A stretch of DNA of 64,000 nucleotides from an uncultured Alcaligenaceae bacterium (GCA_937908115.1 CALEQZ010000053.1:27537-91536), one strand, 5' to 3'; shown: positions 8,036-17,620, counted from the stretch's first letter. Notes: generated by a model from the sequence alone, not told the origin. Numbers and translations: made by a program.

Positions 8036-9376
8036 TCACCTTTTGCCCGCGACGGAGCGGCCGATCAGCGAGGCCAGCACCGCGGCCAGGACGAAGGCCG
8101 CGGCTGCGCCCAGCCACGGCCCATGCCCAAACCCCGCATCGAGCATCAGGCCAAAGATCAGAGGCCCCATGGCCGCGCCGACGTCCATGCCCGAATACAC
8201 CAGGCCGTAGACCGAGCCGGTGGCGCCGCGCGGCGCCACGCGGCGGATCAGCATGTCGCGCGATGGGCCGGCCAGGCCGGCGCACAAGCCGGCCAGCCCG
8301 ACCACGGGCACGGCCAGCGCCGCGGGCACCGCGCCCATGGCCAACAGCGCGAGCGTCAGCCCGGCCGTGACCAAGGATCCCGCCACTACGCGTTCCGTGC
8401 GCGGCGTGGACGACACCAAGAAGCCCCCCAGCATCATCCCGAAGGCCGATGCGATCATGTAGCCCGACAGCGCGGAACTGGCCGCCACGTGCGACAGGCC
8501 GTAGCGTTCGCCCAGCAGGGGGATGGTGTAGTTCTGCACCGCCGACAGCCCAAGCGAGGAAAAGGCGAAGAACATGAACGCCCCCCACAGCGCCGGCCGC
8601 CGCAGCAGCATCAGCACGGTATCCAGGATGCCGGACGGCACCGCATCGGCGGCCGGGGCCGGATGGGCAGCGCTAGCATCGCCCCGGCCGTCGGCCTGCG
8701 CGCCGGCTGCGGCCGCGCGCTGCGCGGCCGCGGCGTCGCCATGCGCGTCACGCTCTGGCTCGACCAACAGGCGTCGGCCCAATAGGGTCAGGACCAACGC
8801 CACCCCGGCGACCATGGCCGCGCCCAAGGCCGCGACGCGCCAGTTGAACAGCAGGGTCAGCGTGGTGATGAACACCGGCGTCAGCGCCCAGCCCAGGTTG
8901 CCGGTCAGCCCGTGGGTGCTGAAGGCATGCCCCAGCCTGCGCTGGCTGACGCGGTGATTGAAGATGGCGAAATCGACCGGGTGGAAGACCGAGTTGCCTG
9001 CACCGGCGATGAAGGCAGCCAGCAGCAGCATGGCATAGCCGTTGGCCGCGGCCATGAGCACGCCGGAGACGACGAAGCTGCCCAGGCCGAACCACAGCAC
9101 CGGCCGCGCGCCCAGCCGGTCCACGACGAAGCCCGACGAAGCCTGGCCCAGGCCCGAGGTGACGTAGAACACCGACACCAGCAGGCCCAGCCTGGCGAAG
9201 TCCAGGTCGAAGGCCGCGCCCAGCGACACGTATAACGACGGGATGACCAGCTGGAAGAAGTGCGAGACCGCATGGGCGGTGGCCACCAGCGCGATGGTCA
9301 GCCAGTCGCGCCGGCGCACGGCAGGGTGATCGGCTAGGGACGCGGCCGCCGCTGGCGGCAGGGTACGGCTGCTCAC
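8036..9376 (-). CDS. MFS transporter, probable exporter
   Basis: 446 residues with 12 predicted membrane segments in two halves joined by a long Ala-rich hydrophilic linker (about residues 215-255). The first half has an MFS-type cytoplasmic motif (SGFVVDRLGARPVLW). The start is GTG at 9376, supported by AGGAG nine bases upstream. The closest families I can suggest by eye are fosmidomycin-resistance-like or sugar/acid transporters; the substrate is unknown. It lies convergent to queF. Confidence 0.85.
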   Translation of the reverse strand: MSSRTLPPAAAASLADHPAVRRRDWLTIALVATAHAVSHFFQLVIPSLYVSLGAAFDLDFARLGLLVSVFYVTSGLGQASSGFVVDRLGARPVLWFGLGSFVVSGVLMAAANGYAMLLLAAFIAGAGNSVFHPVDFAIFNHRVSQRRLGHAFSTHGLTGNLGWALTPVFITTLTLLFNWRVAALGAAMVAGVALVLTLLGRRLLVEPERDAHGDAAAAQRAAAAGAQADGRGDASAAHPAPAADAVPSGILDTVLMLLRRPALWGAFMFFAFSSLGLSAVQNYTIPLLGERYGLSHVAASSALSGYMIASAFGMMLGGFLVSSTPRTERVVAGSLVTAGLTLALLAMGAVPAALAVPVVGLAGLCAGLAGPSRDMLIRRVAPRGATGSVYGLVYSGMDVGAAMGPLIFGLMLDAGFGHGPWLGAAAAFVLAAVLASLIGRSVAGKR

Positions 9377-9462
9377 TACTTTCGTCTCCTGGGCGGCAGG
9401 CGCGGCCCGGCCACCGGCCGGAAGACTTCAGGCAGGCCGCGGCGCCCGCCCGCGCGCCGCCG

Positions 9463-10038
9463 TCAATCGTTGGTCTTTTCCCTGATCGCAGGCCAAGCCT
9501 TGCGCAGGTAGTACAGCATGGACCACACCGTCAGCACCGCGGCGACGACGATGAGCACATGCCCCAGCCAGGCCATGTCCAGGCCCAGCAAGGGTTGGTT
9601 GTAAAGCAGGCAAGGAATGGCGACCATCTGCGCGGCAGTCTTGAACTTGCCCAGCCGGTGCACGGCGACGCTGGCGCTCGCGCCGATCTTGGCCATCCAT
9701 TCGCGCAGCGCGGAAATCGTGATTTCGCGGCCAATGATCACCAGTGCGATGAGCGCGTCGACCCGACCCAGGTAAAGCAGCACCAGCAGCGCGGCGCTGA
9801 CCATGAGCTTGTCGGCCACCGGGTCGAGGAAGGCGCCGAAGGACGAGGTCTGCTCCCAGCGGCGCGCCAGCCAACCGTCGAACCAATCGGTCAGCGCGGC
9901 GATGATGAAGGCAGCCGCCGCCAGGATATCGCGCACCGGTAGGCTCAGCCACGACGAGGGCACGTAAAACAAGCCCACCACCAGGGGAATCATGGCGATG
10001 CGCAGCCAGGTCAGAATGATGGGCAAATTCACGGGCAT
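9463..10038 (-). CDS. pgsA: CDP-diacylglycerol--glycerol-3-phosphate 3-phosphatidyltransferase
   Basis: 191 residues, a multi-pass membrane enzyme making phosphatidylglycerophosphate, the first step to phosphatidylglycerol and cardiolipin. The CDP-alcohol phosphatidyltransferase signature (DGxxAR, then eight residues, GxxxD, three residues, D) is visible in DWFDGWLARRWEQ followed by FGAFLDPVADKL. It sits 46 bases downstream of uvrC on the same strand, a pairing seen widely in proteobacteria. Confidence 0.95.
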   Translation of the reverse strand: MPVNLPIILTWLRIAMIPLVVGLFYVPSSWLSLPVRDILAAAAFIIAALTDWFDGWLARRWEQTSSFGAFLDPVADKLMVSAALLVLLYLGRVDALIALVIIGREITISALREWMAKIGASASVAVHRLGKFKTAAQMVAIPCLLYNQPLLGLDMAWLGHVLIVVAAVLTVWSMLYYLRKAWPAIREKTND

Positions 10039-10084
10039 AGTGCACGTATGCTAACCGATCGGGGCGACCGTCCGCCGTCCCGCG

Positions 10085-11917
10085 CTACCTGAGCGCATGG
10101 TAGATGCGCTCGGCCAGTTCGTAGGAAATCCCCTCCACCGAGGCGAGGTCTTCGATGCTGGCGCGCGCCACGCCGGCAAAGCCGCCGAAACGCGCCAGCA
10201 GGCGCTGGCGCCGGCGCGCGCCGATGCCTTCGATTTCCTCGAGCCGGGACACGGTGCGCGCCTTGGCGCGGCGCGCGCGCATGCCGGTGATCGCAAAGCG
10301 GTGGGCTTCGTCGCGAATTTGCGCGATCAGCATCAGCGCGGGCGAATCCGGGCCCAACACGAGCGGCGCCCGACCGTCGGCGAAAACCAGCGTCTCTAGC
10401 CCCACCTTGCGCCCTTCCCCCTTGGCCACGCCCACCAGCGCATGGATGTCCAGCCCGAGCTCGGCGAAGACCTGGCGGGCGACCTCGACCTGGCCCTTGC
10501 CACCGTCGATCAGCACCAGCCCCGGCATGGGCGCCTCGCCATCGGCCACCTTGCCAAAGCGGCGCGTCAGCACCTGGCGCATGGCCGCGTAATCGTCGCC
10601 AGGCGTGATGCCGAGAATGTTGTAGCGCCGGTACAGCGACGGCTGCATGTCGTGATGCTCGTAGACCACGCAGGACGCCTGCGTCGCTTCGCCAGCCGTA
10701 TGGCTGATGTCGAAGCACTCGATGCGCAGCGCATCGAGCGCGGCCTCGTCGGTTTCCAGGTCCAACGCCTCGGCCAGCGCCGCGGTGCGGGCCGCGCGTG
10801 CGCCTGACTCGCTCAGCGACCGCGCCAGCGCCAGCTCTGCGTTCTTGGCCGCCTGCTCCAGCCACGACCGGCGCAGGCCCTGCGGACGGGTGAGCACCCG
10901 CGCGCGCACGCCCGTGTGCTCGGCCAGCACGCCGACCAGGTCCGCGTCCGGCAAGGGGTGCGAAACCACCAGCACCGGCGGCATGGGGTTTTCCAGATAG
11001 TGCTGGGCGATGAAGGCCGCCAGCACGTCGCCCGCGGAATCGCCGTCGGCATGCGAAGGCAGGAAGGGCTTGTCGCCCAGGTGCCTGCCGCCACGCACCA
11101 TGGCCAGGTTCACGCACACGCGGCCGCCGGCTGCGGCCACGGCGATGATGTCGGTGTCCTCGCTGCCTGCGCCTTCCATCGTCTGCTGGTGCAGCACGCG
11201 CGACAGCGCCCCCATGCGGTCACGCAGCGCGGCGGCTTCCTCGAAGCGCAGCGCTTCGGCCGCCTGCAGCATGCGCTGCTCGATCTCGCCCAGGACTTCG
11301 TCAGCCTGCCCGCCCAGGAACTTCACCGCCCGGTCGACGTCGCCGGCGTACGCCGCCGCATCGATCTCGCCCACGCAGGGGGCCGAACAGCGGCCGATCT
11401 GGAACAGCAGGCAGGGCCGCGTCCGGTTGCTGAATACCGTGTCTTCGCAGGTGCGCAGCCGGAAGACTTTTTGCAGTGTCTGTATGGTGTCGCGCACCGC
11501 CCAGGCGCTGGGATACGGGCCGAAATACTTGCCCGGTCGGTTGGTCGAGCCGCGGTAGTAGGCGATGCGCGGCCACGGGTGGGCCGTGATCTGCAGGTAG
11601 GGGTAGGACTTGTCGTCGCGAAAAAGGATGTTGTAGCGCGGGCGCAGGCTCTTGATGAGGTTGTTTTCCAGGATCAGCGCCTCGGCCTCCGAGCGCGTGA
11701 CCGTGACCTCGAGCCGCGCCACGCGCGCGACCATGTGCGCGATGCGCGGGCTCGACGGCGTTTTCTGGAAATACGACGAGACGCGCTTTTTCAGGTTGCG
11801 CGCCTTGCCGACGTACAGCACCTGACCGTCGGCGTCGATGTGCCGGTATACGCCCGGCAGCGACGGCAGCTGCGCCAGGAAGGCCTTGATGTCGAAGTCG
11901 GATTCGGACGCTGGCAT
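10085..11917 (-). CDS. uvrC: Excinuclease ABC subunit C
   Basis: 610 residues, normal for UvrC. The N-terminal GIY-YIG nuclease (LPGVYRHIDADGQVLYVGKA), a central UVR helical pair (about residues 205-240, binding UvrB), the RNase H-like 5'-incision domain and a C-terminal helix-hairpin-helix tail (LEEIEGIGARRRQRLLARFG) are all visible. It makes both cuts in nucleotide excision repair. It is followed by pgsA and preceded by nagZ with a 34-base gap. Confidence 0.97.
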   Translation of the reverse strand: MPASESDFDIKAFLAQLPSLPGVYRHIDADGQVLYVGKARNLKKRVSSYFQKTPSSPRIAHMVARVARLEVTVTRSEAEALILENNLIKSLRPRYNILFRDDKSYPYLQITAHPWPRIAYYRGSTNRPGKYFGPYPSAWAVRDTIQTLQKVFRLRTCEDTVFSNRTRPCLLFQIGRCSAPCVGEIDAAAYAGDVDRAVKFLGGQADEVLGEIEQRMLQAAEALRFEEAAALRDRMGALSRVLHQQTMEGAGSEDTDIIAVAAAGGRVCVNLAMVRGGRHLGDKPFLPSHADGDSAGDVLAAFIAQHYLENPMPPVLVVSHPLPDADLVGVLAEHTGVRARVLTRPQGLRRSWLEQAAKNAELALARSLSESGARAARTAALAEALDLETDEAALDALRIECFDISHTAGEATQASCVVYEHHDMQPSLYRRYNILGITPGDDYAAMRQVLTRRFGKVADGEAPMPGLVLIDGGKGQVEVARQVFAELGLDIHALVGVAKGEGRKVGLETLVFADGRAPLVLGPDSPALMLIAQIRDEAHRFAITGMRARRAKARTVSRLEEIEGIGARRRQRLLARFGGFAGVARASIEDLASVEGISYELAERIYHALR

Positions 11918-11951
11918 GCTGTGCTTGGCGGCCCGGCCACGGGCGGAAAAA

Positions 11952-13013
11952 CTACTTGCTACGGCGGCCTTGCAGCGCCAGGACGGACGCGCGCGCGCGC
12001 CGGTAGCGCCCGTCGGCCTGCAAGGCGTCCCAGTCCGGCGCGTGCGTGTGCGGCATCAGGCGGCGCAGGCGTGCGACGCTTTCGGGCGCATGTGACATGC
12101 GCAGCCCACGCAGCAGCTCGTCGGCCAGGTCCGGCCGGTTGCACACCAGCACCATGTCGCAGCCGGCTTGCAGCGCCGCGTGCGCGCGCGCCGTGATGTC
12201 GCCTGCCACCGTGGCCGCCTGCATCGTGAGGTCGTCGGAAAACACCACCCCATCGTAGCCCAGCTTGCCGCGCAGGATGTCGCCGATCCAGCGGCGCGAA
12301 AACCCGGCCGGGCGGCTGTCGACCTTGGGATAAATGACGTGCGCGGGCATGACCGCCGGTAGCACCGCGTCGCCCAGCCAGGCGTAAGGCGCGGCGTCCT
12401 CGCGCAGGATGGCCGAGAGGGAACGGTCGTCGCGGGGGATCTCGTGGTGCGAGTCGGCTTCGACGTAGCCATGGCCCGGAAAATGCTTGCCGCAGGCGGC
12501 CATGCCTGCCAGCGCCATGCCCTGCACCAGTGCCCGGGCAAGCATGGCCACCACGCGGGGGTCGCGGTGAAAAGCGCGGTCGCCGATGACGCGGCTGACC
12601 CCGTAGTCCAGGTCGAGCACCGGCGCGAAGCTGAGATCAACGCCGCAGCCGCGCAATTCCGCCGCCAGCACGTAGCCTGCGTCGGTGGCCGCGCGCATGG
12701 CCTGCATGGGATCGCGCATCCACAGCTGGCCCAATTTGCGCATGGGCGGCAAGACGGTAAAGCCGTCGGTGCGGAAGCGCTGCACGCGCCCGCCTTCGTG
12801 ATCGACGGCGATGAGGATGTCCTTGCGCGCCTTGCGGATCTGGCGCGTCAGCGCAACCAGCTGGGCGCGGTTGTCGAAATTGCGCGCAAACAGGATGACG
12901 CCGCCGATGCGCGGGTCGCGCAGCCGGCGCTTTTCTGCGGCGGTCAGGACGGCGCCGGCCACGTCGACCATGACGGGTCCGGGAGGCAGGAGATGGGCGG
13001 CTTGATCAGGCAT
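11952..13013 (-). CDS. nagZ: Beta-N-acetylhexosaminidase NagZ
   Basis: 353 residues of glycoside hydrolase family 3. Key features are GGVILFARNF and AVDHEGGRVQRF near the N-terminus, the KHFPGHG motif with the catalytic-loop His-Asp region after it, and the nucleophile Asp in VVFSDDLTMQ. It removes GlcNAc from anhydro-muropeptides in cytoplasmic cell-wall recycling, and its products can signal to ampC-type systems. The start at 13013 (MPDQAAH) lies 20 bases after the acpS stop. It is the third gene of a STAS-acpS-nagZ operon here. Confidence 0.95.
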   Translation of the reverse strand: MPDQAAHLLPPGPVMVDVAGAVLTAAEKRRLRDPRIGGVILFARNFDNRAQLVALTRQIRKARKDILIAVDHEGGRVQRFRTDGFTVLPPMRKLGQLWMRDPMQAMRAATDAGYVLAAELRGCGVDLSFAPVLDLDYGVSRVIGDRAFHRDPRVVAMLARALVQGMALAGMAACGKHFPGHGYVEADSHHEIPRDDRSLSAILREDAAPYAWLGDAVLPAVMPAHVIYPKVDSRPAGFSRRWIGDILRGKLGYDGVVFSDDLTMQAATVAGDITARAHAALQAGCDMVLVCNRPDLADELLRGLRMSHAPESVARLRRLMPHTHAPDWDALQADGRYRRARASVLALQGRRSK

Positions 13014-13033
13014 GGGAATCGACGGTCGCGGAA

Positions 13034-13468
13034 TCAGGATTTGGTTTCGACGACGACGTAGGCCGCGACCATATCGCATTCGTCGGAAACGGAAACATGG
13101 GCAGCACCAAAGCGCGCCTCGTACCAGGACTTGAGCGGCTCGGCCAGCACCACCACCGGGCGGCCGCCGGGCGCGTTCAGGGTTTGCATGCGCGTCCAGG
13201 TCATGGGCAGGCGCATGCCCAGGCCGACCGCCTTGGAAAACGCCTCCTTCGCGGCAAAGCGCGTAGCCAGGAACCGCACGCCCCTGCCGGCGTCACGGGC
13301 CCGGCGCTCACGAAACTTGCGCAGCTCGTCGGGGCCGAGGATTTTTTGGGCGAACCGCTCGCCGTGGCGATCGAGCGCACGGGCGATGCGATCGACACGC
13401 AGCAAGTCCGTGCCGATGCCGGCGATGGCCGGGGCGCCGCCGGCGCGCGGCGGCTCGGGCGTGGTCAT
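13034..13468 (-). CDS. acpS: Holo-[acyl-carrier-protein] synthase
   Basis: 144 residues, slightly long for AcpS because of about 15 extra Pro/Ala-rich residues at the N-terminus. The magnesium-binding GIGTDLLRVDRI motif and RFAAKEAFSKAVG are intact. It transfers 4'-phosphopantetheine from CoA to apo-ACP. In many proteobacteria it follows pdxJ; here pdxJ is about 9 kb away and the gene immediately upstream (9-base gap) is a STAS-domain antagonist. Confidence 0.95.
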   Translation of the reverse strand: MTTPEPPRAGGAPAIAGIGTDLLRVDRIARALDRHGERFAQKILGPDELRKFRERRARDAGRGVRFLATRFAAKEAFSKAVGLGMRLPMTWTRMQTLNAPGGRPVVVLAEPLKSWYEARFGAAHVSVSDECDMVAAYVVVETKS

Positions 13469-13477
13469 GCGCGCACC

Positions 13478-13816
13478 CTATGCCGCCAGCTTGGCCAGCG
13501 CGGCATTGCGGTCGTCGGTGACGGTCAGGATGGCCAGGAACCCGCTGATGTCGAAGACTTCGCGCACGTGCGGCTGCATCCCGCAAACGACCAGCGCGCC
13601 GGCGCGTTCCTTGATCCGCTTGGCCAACATCAGCACGACCCGCAACCCGGCGCTGGAGATGTAGTCCAGGCGAGCCAGGTCCAGGACCAGCCGGCTCTCG
13701 CCCTGCTCGAGCTTGGCAAGCAGCTCCGACTCCACCGCTGCGGCGTTGCCGCTGTTGATCTGTCCGGCCGGGGCCAGGACCAGGACGTCGCCGACTTTTT
13801 CACTAGACAGACTCAT
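13478..13816 (-). CDS. STAS-domain anti-sigma-factor antagonist
   Basis: 112 residues, a single STAS domain of the SpoIIAA/RsbV class. The loop DYISSAGLR carries the serine (Ser55, possibly Ser54) that partner kinases phosphorylate in this family. The unphosphorylated form sequesters an anti-sigma kinase and a PP2C phosphatase re-activates it. A matching SpoIIE-type phosphatase lies at 17731-19731. The start at 13816 opens on MSLSSEKVG; longer frames have no support. It heads an operon with acpS and nagZ (gaps of 9 and 20 bases). Confidence 0.88.
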   Translation of the reverse strand: MSLSSEKVGDVLVLAPAGQINSGNAAAVESELLAKLEQGESRLVLDLARLDYISSAGLRVVLMLAKRIKERAGALVVCGMQPHVREVFDISGFLAILTVTDDRNAALAKLAA

Positions 13817-13967
13817 CGTCCACGCACTCCAGTTCGCTCGGATAGCGGAATCATACGCGAGGCCGGGGCCGCCTCGCGTACGGCGCACCGCGACGCGCTG
13901 GAACCTCGCACGCCGCGCGGTTACTCAAACCATGCAGCGCCTTGCGGCGCACAAAGGAAAACGCAGC

Positions 13968-15095
13968 ATGTCCCGTCCCATCCACGCCGTCGTCGACCCC
14001 GGCGCGATCGCAGCCAACCTGCGGCGCCTGCGCGGCTGGCTGCGCGAGCACGGTTGCAGCCCGCGCATCTGGGCCACGGTCAAGGCCGATGCCTACGGCC
14101 ACGGGATTGCCCGCGTGGCACCGGCGCTGGCCGGCGCAGACGGCCTGGCCGTGCTGGACCCCGCGGACGCGCAGGCGTGCCGGGACGCCGGCTGGACGGG
14201 GCCCATCCTGCTCCTGGGCGGGCCGTATGGCCCGGGCGACTTCGACCTGGATGTGGGCGGCCCGCTTCACCTGTCCATCATCGACCTGCGCCAACTCGAC
14301 TGGCTCGGCCGGGCGCGGCTGCGCAAGCCGCCCTTCGTTTGGCTACGCAGCACCGGCGACCTGCACCATTGCGGCCTGGACGACGACGAATACCGGCGCG
14401 CCTGGCATCACGCCAATGAGCTGGTCGGCGCCGGCCGCGTAACCGGCGTGGGCCACATGAACCACTACGCGGCGGCCGACCAGCCCGGCGGCATCGCGCC
14501 TGCCCGCGCTGCGTTCGAAGCGTTGACCGCGGGCTTGCCGGGCCCGCGCAGCACGTGCAACTCCGCGGCATTGCTGGGCTGCCCGTCGCTTGCCGCGGCC
14601 GACCAATGGGTGCGCCCGGGCCTGGCGCTTTTCGGCGCAAGCCCGCTGCCCGGGCGCAGCGCCGCGCAGTTCGGCCTGCAGCCGGCGATGTCGCTGCACA
14701 GCACCGTGGTCGCCGTGCAGCGCGTGCGCGCCGGCGAACCCGTCGGCTATGGCGGCGCCTACGCGGCGCCAGCCGACATGCGCATCGGCATCGTCGCCTG
14801 CGGCTATGCCGACGGGTATCCGCGCAGCGCGCCCACCGGCACCCCGGTGCAGGTCGACGGCGCACCGACCCGCACGCTGGGACGCGTGGCCATGGATACG
14901 CTGGCCGTCGACTTGACGCACTTGCCGCAGGCCGGCGTCGGCAGCCGCGTCCTGCTATGGGGCCAGCCCGAGCTGCCTGCCGAGCGCGTGGCCGAGGCCG
15001 CCGGCACCATTGCCGCGCAACTGTTTACGTCGCTGATCGCGCGCGTGCCTTTGCGCGTCGCCCACTGCGCACAGCGCGACGCGGCCAAGGTGTGA
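13968..15095 (+). CDS. alr: Alanine racemase
   Basis: 375 residues, a fold-type III PLP enzyme making D-alanine for peptidoglycan. The PLP lysine is in ATVKADAYGHG, and the catalytic Tyr region EPVGYGGAY and the GYADGYPRSAP stretch are present. AAAGGAAA lies about eight bases before the ATG. It is flanked by oppositely oriented signalling genes and appears to be its own transcript. Whether it is the biosynthetic or a catabolic (DadX-like) racemase cannot be told from the sequence. Confidence 0.93.
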   Translation: MSRPIHAVVDPGAIAANLRRLRGWLREHGCSPRIWATVKADAYGHGIARVAPALAGADGLAVLDPADAQACRDAGWTGPILLLGGPYGPGDFDLDVGGPLHLSIIDLRQLDWLGRARLRKPPFVWLRSTGDLHHCGLDDDEYRRAWHHANELVGAGRVTGVGHMNHYAAADQPGGIAPARAAFEALTAGLPGPRSTCNSAALLGCPSLAAADQWVRPGLALFGASPLPGRSAAQFGLQPAMSLHSTVVAVQRVRAGEPVGYGGAYAAPADMRIGIVACGYADGYPRSAPTGTPVQVDGAPTRTLGRVAMDTLAVDLTHLPQAGVGSRVLLWGQPELPAERVAEAAGTIAAQLFTSLIARVPLRVAHCAQRDAAKV

Positions 15096-15129
15096 CGGGG
15101 ACATCGTGCAGCTGCTTGCCGCGGCGCGG

Positions 15130-17598
15130 TCAGGCGCGCATGCCCTGCCCGGCCGGCTGCGCCCGGCCCGGCGCGAAAGCCAGGAATGCCAACGTGGCTA
15201 TCAGGTAGACCGCGCCGGTCATCGCCAGGCCCGCCGGCATGCCGATCAATGTGAACATCCCACCCACGAACAACGGTCCGGCCATCTGGCCCAGCTTATC
15301 GGCCGCGCGCATGAGGCTGGTGGCACCCGCCGCGCCATAACGCTGCACGTCATCGAGCGCCAGCATATAGGCCGACTGCGACGCGCCGGCAAAGCAACTG
15401 GCCACGGCCAGCATCAGCACGGCCAGCGCCGCCCCGACCACGCCGCCGCCGGCATACAGCCCCAGCATGCCCACGCTGCCGATCAGGCCACCGGCGACGA
15501 TCCACGGTTTCTTGGACGGGGAGCCGTCGGCCAGCCGACCCATGACGGGGCCCAGGTAAATGACACACAAGCCGTAGAGCATCAGCACCCGCCCCACGCT
15601 GGACGCAGCAGCCCCTTCCGCTTCCAGGTACAACGGCAGCGCATACGACAACAGGCCGACCTGGGCCACCGAAAACGGCACCACGCTGCCGGCCAGCAGC
15701 AGCCCGAAGTCGCGCGTGGCGAGCAGCCTGGCCGTTTCGCCTGCGCGCGCCAGCCATCCCGGCAAGCCGCGGCGCGGCGCATCGGGGCGCCCCGCGGCAT
15801 CGACCCGCCCCATGTAGGGCCGCATCAGCGTCAGCACCGCCGCCAGGGGCAACAGCAGCATGACCGCCCCCACCACGAAGACGGCGCGGAAACCTGCCTG
15901 CTCCATCAGCATCGCGCCTACCGCCGCGCCGGACAAGTGTCCGGCGAACAGCCCGGCGATCACGCTGGCCATGTTGCGCCCCCGGAAGCCGGCCGGGCTG
16001 CGCGTCACCACGAATCCCTGCAGGCCCATCCAGGTCAGGCCATAACCCAGGCCCACCAGCCCGCGCGCGGTGGCAAAGCCGGCCAAACCGTCGGCCGCCG
16101 CGCACAGCAGCGTGCCGGCGACCGCTACCGCCAGCCCAGCCAGCACGGGCATCTGCCAACCGCGCCTGTCCGTCAGCGCCCCGGCGGCAAGCGCCGCGAG
16201 CAGCCCGCAGCCCATTTCGACCGAGATGGGCAAGGCCATGAGCAGGTTGCCGGCCGTGCCCCCGGACGCCTCGATGAGCGTGCGCGCATACAGCGGCATG
16301 AATCCCAGCGGCAACGCCCACGCAAACAGGAATCCGAACATCACGGGCCGGGCGATGCGGCCGACTTCCGGCTGGTCGTCCGGACCGATGCGGCGCCCAT
16401 CGGGCAAGGTCGCGCGCGCCGAGAACGCGCGGTTCATGACCAGGGACAGGAGCAACAGCATTTCGATGGCCGCCACCAGCGCGACGCCAGCGACGGTCGC
16501 TGCGTCGAGCACGCGGCTGCGCACGCCGGCGGCGATCACCGAAGGGTCCAGGCGCAGCACCAGTTGGGCCAGCACATGGCCTTGCCCATTGGCGCGCAAG
16601 GGCAGCGCCATCACCAGGCCATCGCCGGGCCGGGCAAGCGCGTGCGCGCCGGGCGGCACCGGCAAGGCGCCCGTGGCATCGGCGCGGTTGAGCACGGCGC
16701 CGTCTGGCCGCGCCAAGTCGATCTGCGCGATCGCCGGAAAACTCGCCGCCAGCCGGGCGAACGGCGCTTCGACGCCCTTCATGCGATCAGGCGGCACGCC
16801 GTAGCCCAGCACGCGCTCGAGGTTGCGCTGCAGGCCATGGGCCAGCATGCCGACGTTCTGCCGGGTGACATCGAGCCAGACGCTGCGAAACGTCGCGATC
16901 GTATCGGCGGCGTACACGCCTTGCGCAAGCAGCAGTGCCGCCAAGGGCACGGCAAACCGGGCCCGGCCGCCGGCGGCCAGCATGGGCAACGGGATGAAGT
17001 AGCGGAACGCCACGGTCAACAACAGCCCCGCACCCAGCGTGGCCGCCGCCAGCACCGTCAGGTTGCGTCGCAACAACGCACCACGTGCCTCGGCGCCGCG
17101 CTCGACCGCCATGAATAAGATCCCTTCAGGCTTGGCGCCAACCCGCAGCGGCACGGCCAGCGTGATGCGGGCGCCGTCGGTGCGCACCGCCGTGCCAGAC
17201 TCGCGCAGCGCGACGCCGTTGGCCGCGCCTGCCCGGCCGGTGAGCGCAGCCGCAAGCGCTGCGGCATCGTCCGGCAAAGACCCTGCGACCGGCGAGCCGT
17301 CGGGCAGCCCCACGCCGATGCCGCGTATGTCCGACGCCTGGCCGGCGGCGTCGCGCAGTACGGCATCCAGCCCGAAATATTGGGCAAGCGGCTTGCCCAA
17401 GCGCAGGCCGTTTTCGATCTGGCCGGCAGCCTGGCGCGCCATCAGCTCGACCCGGTCGGCCGTGGTGTCGGCGACCAGGCGATCGAGTGCGGACAGGCTA
17501 AGCGCCCCGATGAGCGCCTGCGCCAACAGCAGCACGCCCAGGCAGGCGAGTACGACTTCCAGTAGCGGCCGGCGCCGCGAACGAGGTGCGATGGACAT
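15130..17598 (-). CDS. MFS transporter fused to two extracytoplasmic sensor-like domains
   Basis: 822 residues, about twice the normal MFS size. From the N-terminus: TM1 (about 12-35), an extracytoplasmic domain (36-178), TM2 (179-203), TM3 (215-233), a second extracytoplasmic domain (238-365), TM4 (366-388), then a 12-TM MFS core (about 412-822). Both extra domains have a long helix followed by an IGVGLPDGSPV-like or IDLARPDGAVL-like strand, the look of Cache-type ligand-binding modules, and seem to be a duplication. The MFS core keeps a loop like GALTDRRGWQMP. The start at 17598 faces the SpoIIE phosphatase gene divergently. A role as a transporter-receptor is inference; the substrate is unknown. 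Confidence 0.82.
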   Translation of the reverse strand: MSIAPRSRRRPLLEVVLACLGVLLLAQALIGALSLSALDRLVADTTADRVELMARQAAGQIENGLRLGKPLAQYFGLDAVLRDAAGQASDIRGIGVGLPDGSPVAGSLPDDAAALAAALTGRAGAANGVALRESGTAVRTDGARITLAVPLRVGAKPEGILFMAVERGAEARGALLRRNLTVLAAATLGAGLLLTVAFRYFIPLPMLAAGGRARFAVPLAALLLAQGVYAADTIATFRSVWLDVTRQNVGMLAHGLQRNLERVLGYGVPPDRMKGVEAPFARLAASFPAIAQIDLARPDGAVLNRADATGALPVPPGAHALARPGDGLVMALPLRANGQGHVLAQLVLRLDPSVIAAGVRSRVLDAATVAGVALVAAIEMLLLLSLVMNRAFSARATLPDGRRIGPDDQPEVGRIARPVMFGFLFAWALPLGFMPLYARTLIEASGGTAGNLLMALPISVEMGCGLLAALAAGALTDRRGWQMPVLAGLAVAVAGTLLCAAADGLAGFATARGLVGLGYGLTWMGLQGFVVTRSPAGFRGRNMASVIAGLFAGHLSGAAVGAMLMEQAGFRAVFVVGAVMLLLPLAAVLTLMRPYMGRVDAAGRPDAPRRGLPGWLARAGETARLLATRDFGLLLAGSVVPFSVAQVGLLSYALPLYLEAEGAAASSVGRVLMLYGLCVIYLGPVMGRLADGSPSKKPWIVAGGLIGSVGMLGLYAGGGVVGAALAVLMLAVASCFAGASQSAYMLALDDVQRYGAAGATSLMRAADKLGQMAGPLFVGGMFTLIGMPAGLAMTGAVYLIATLAFLAFAPGRAQPAGQGMRA

Positions 17599-17620
17599 GG
17601 GTGGCGGCTGGCCCCGCGAA

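Noticed and set aside
15106..17118. A 670-codon plus-strand frame opposite the sensor-MFS gene
   Set aside because: Its His/Gln/Arg-rich composition is what the reverse complement of a membrane protein gene gives; there is no domain and no good start.
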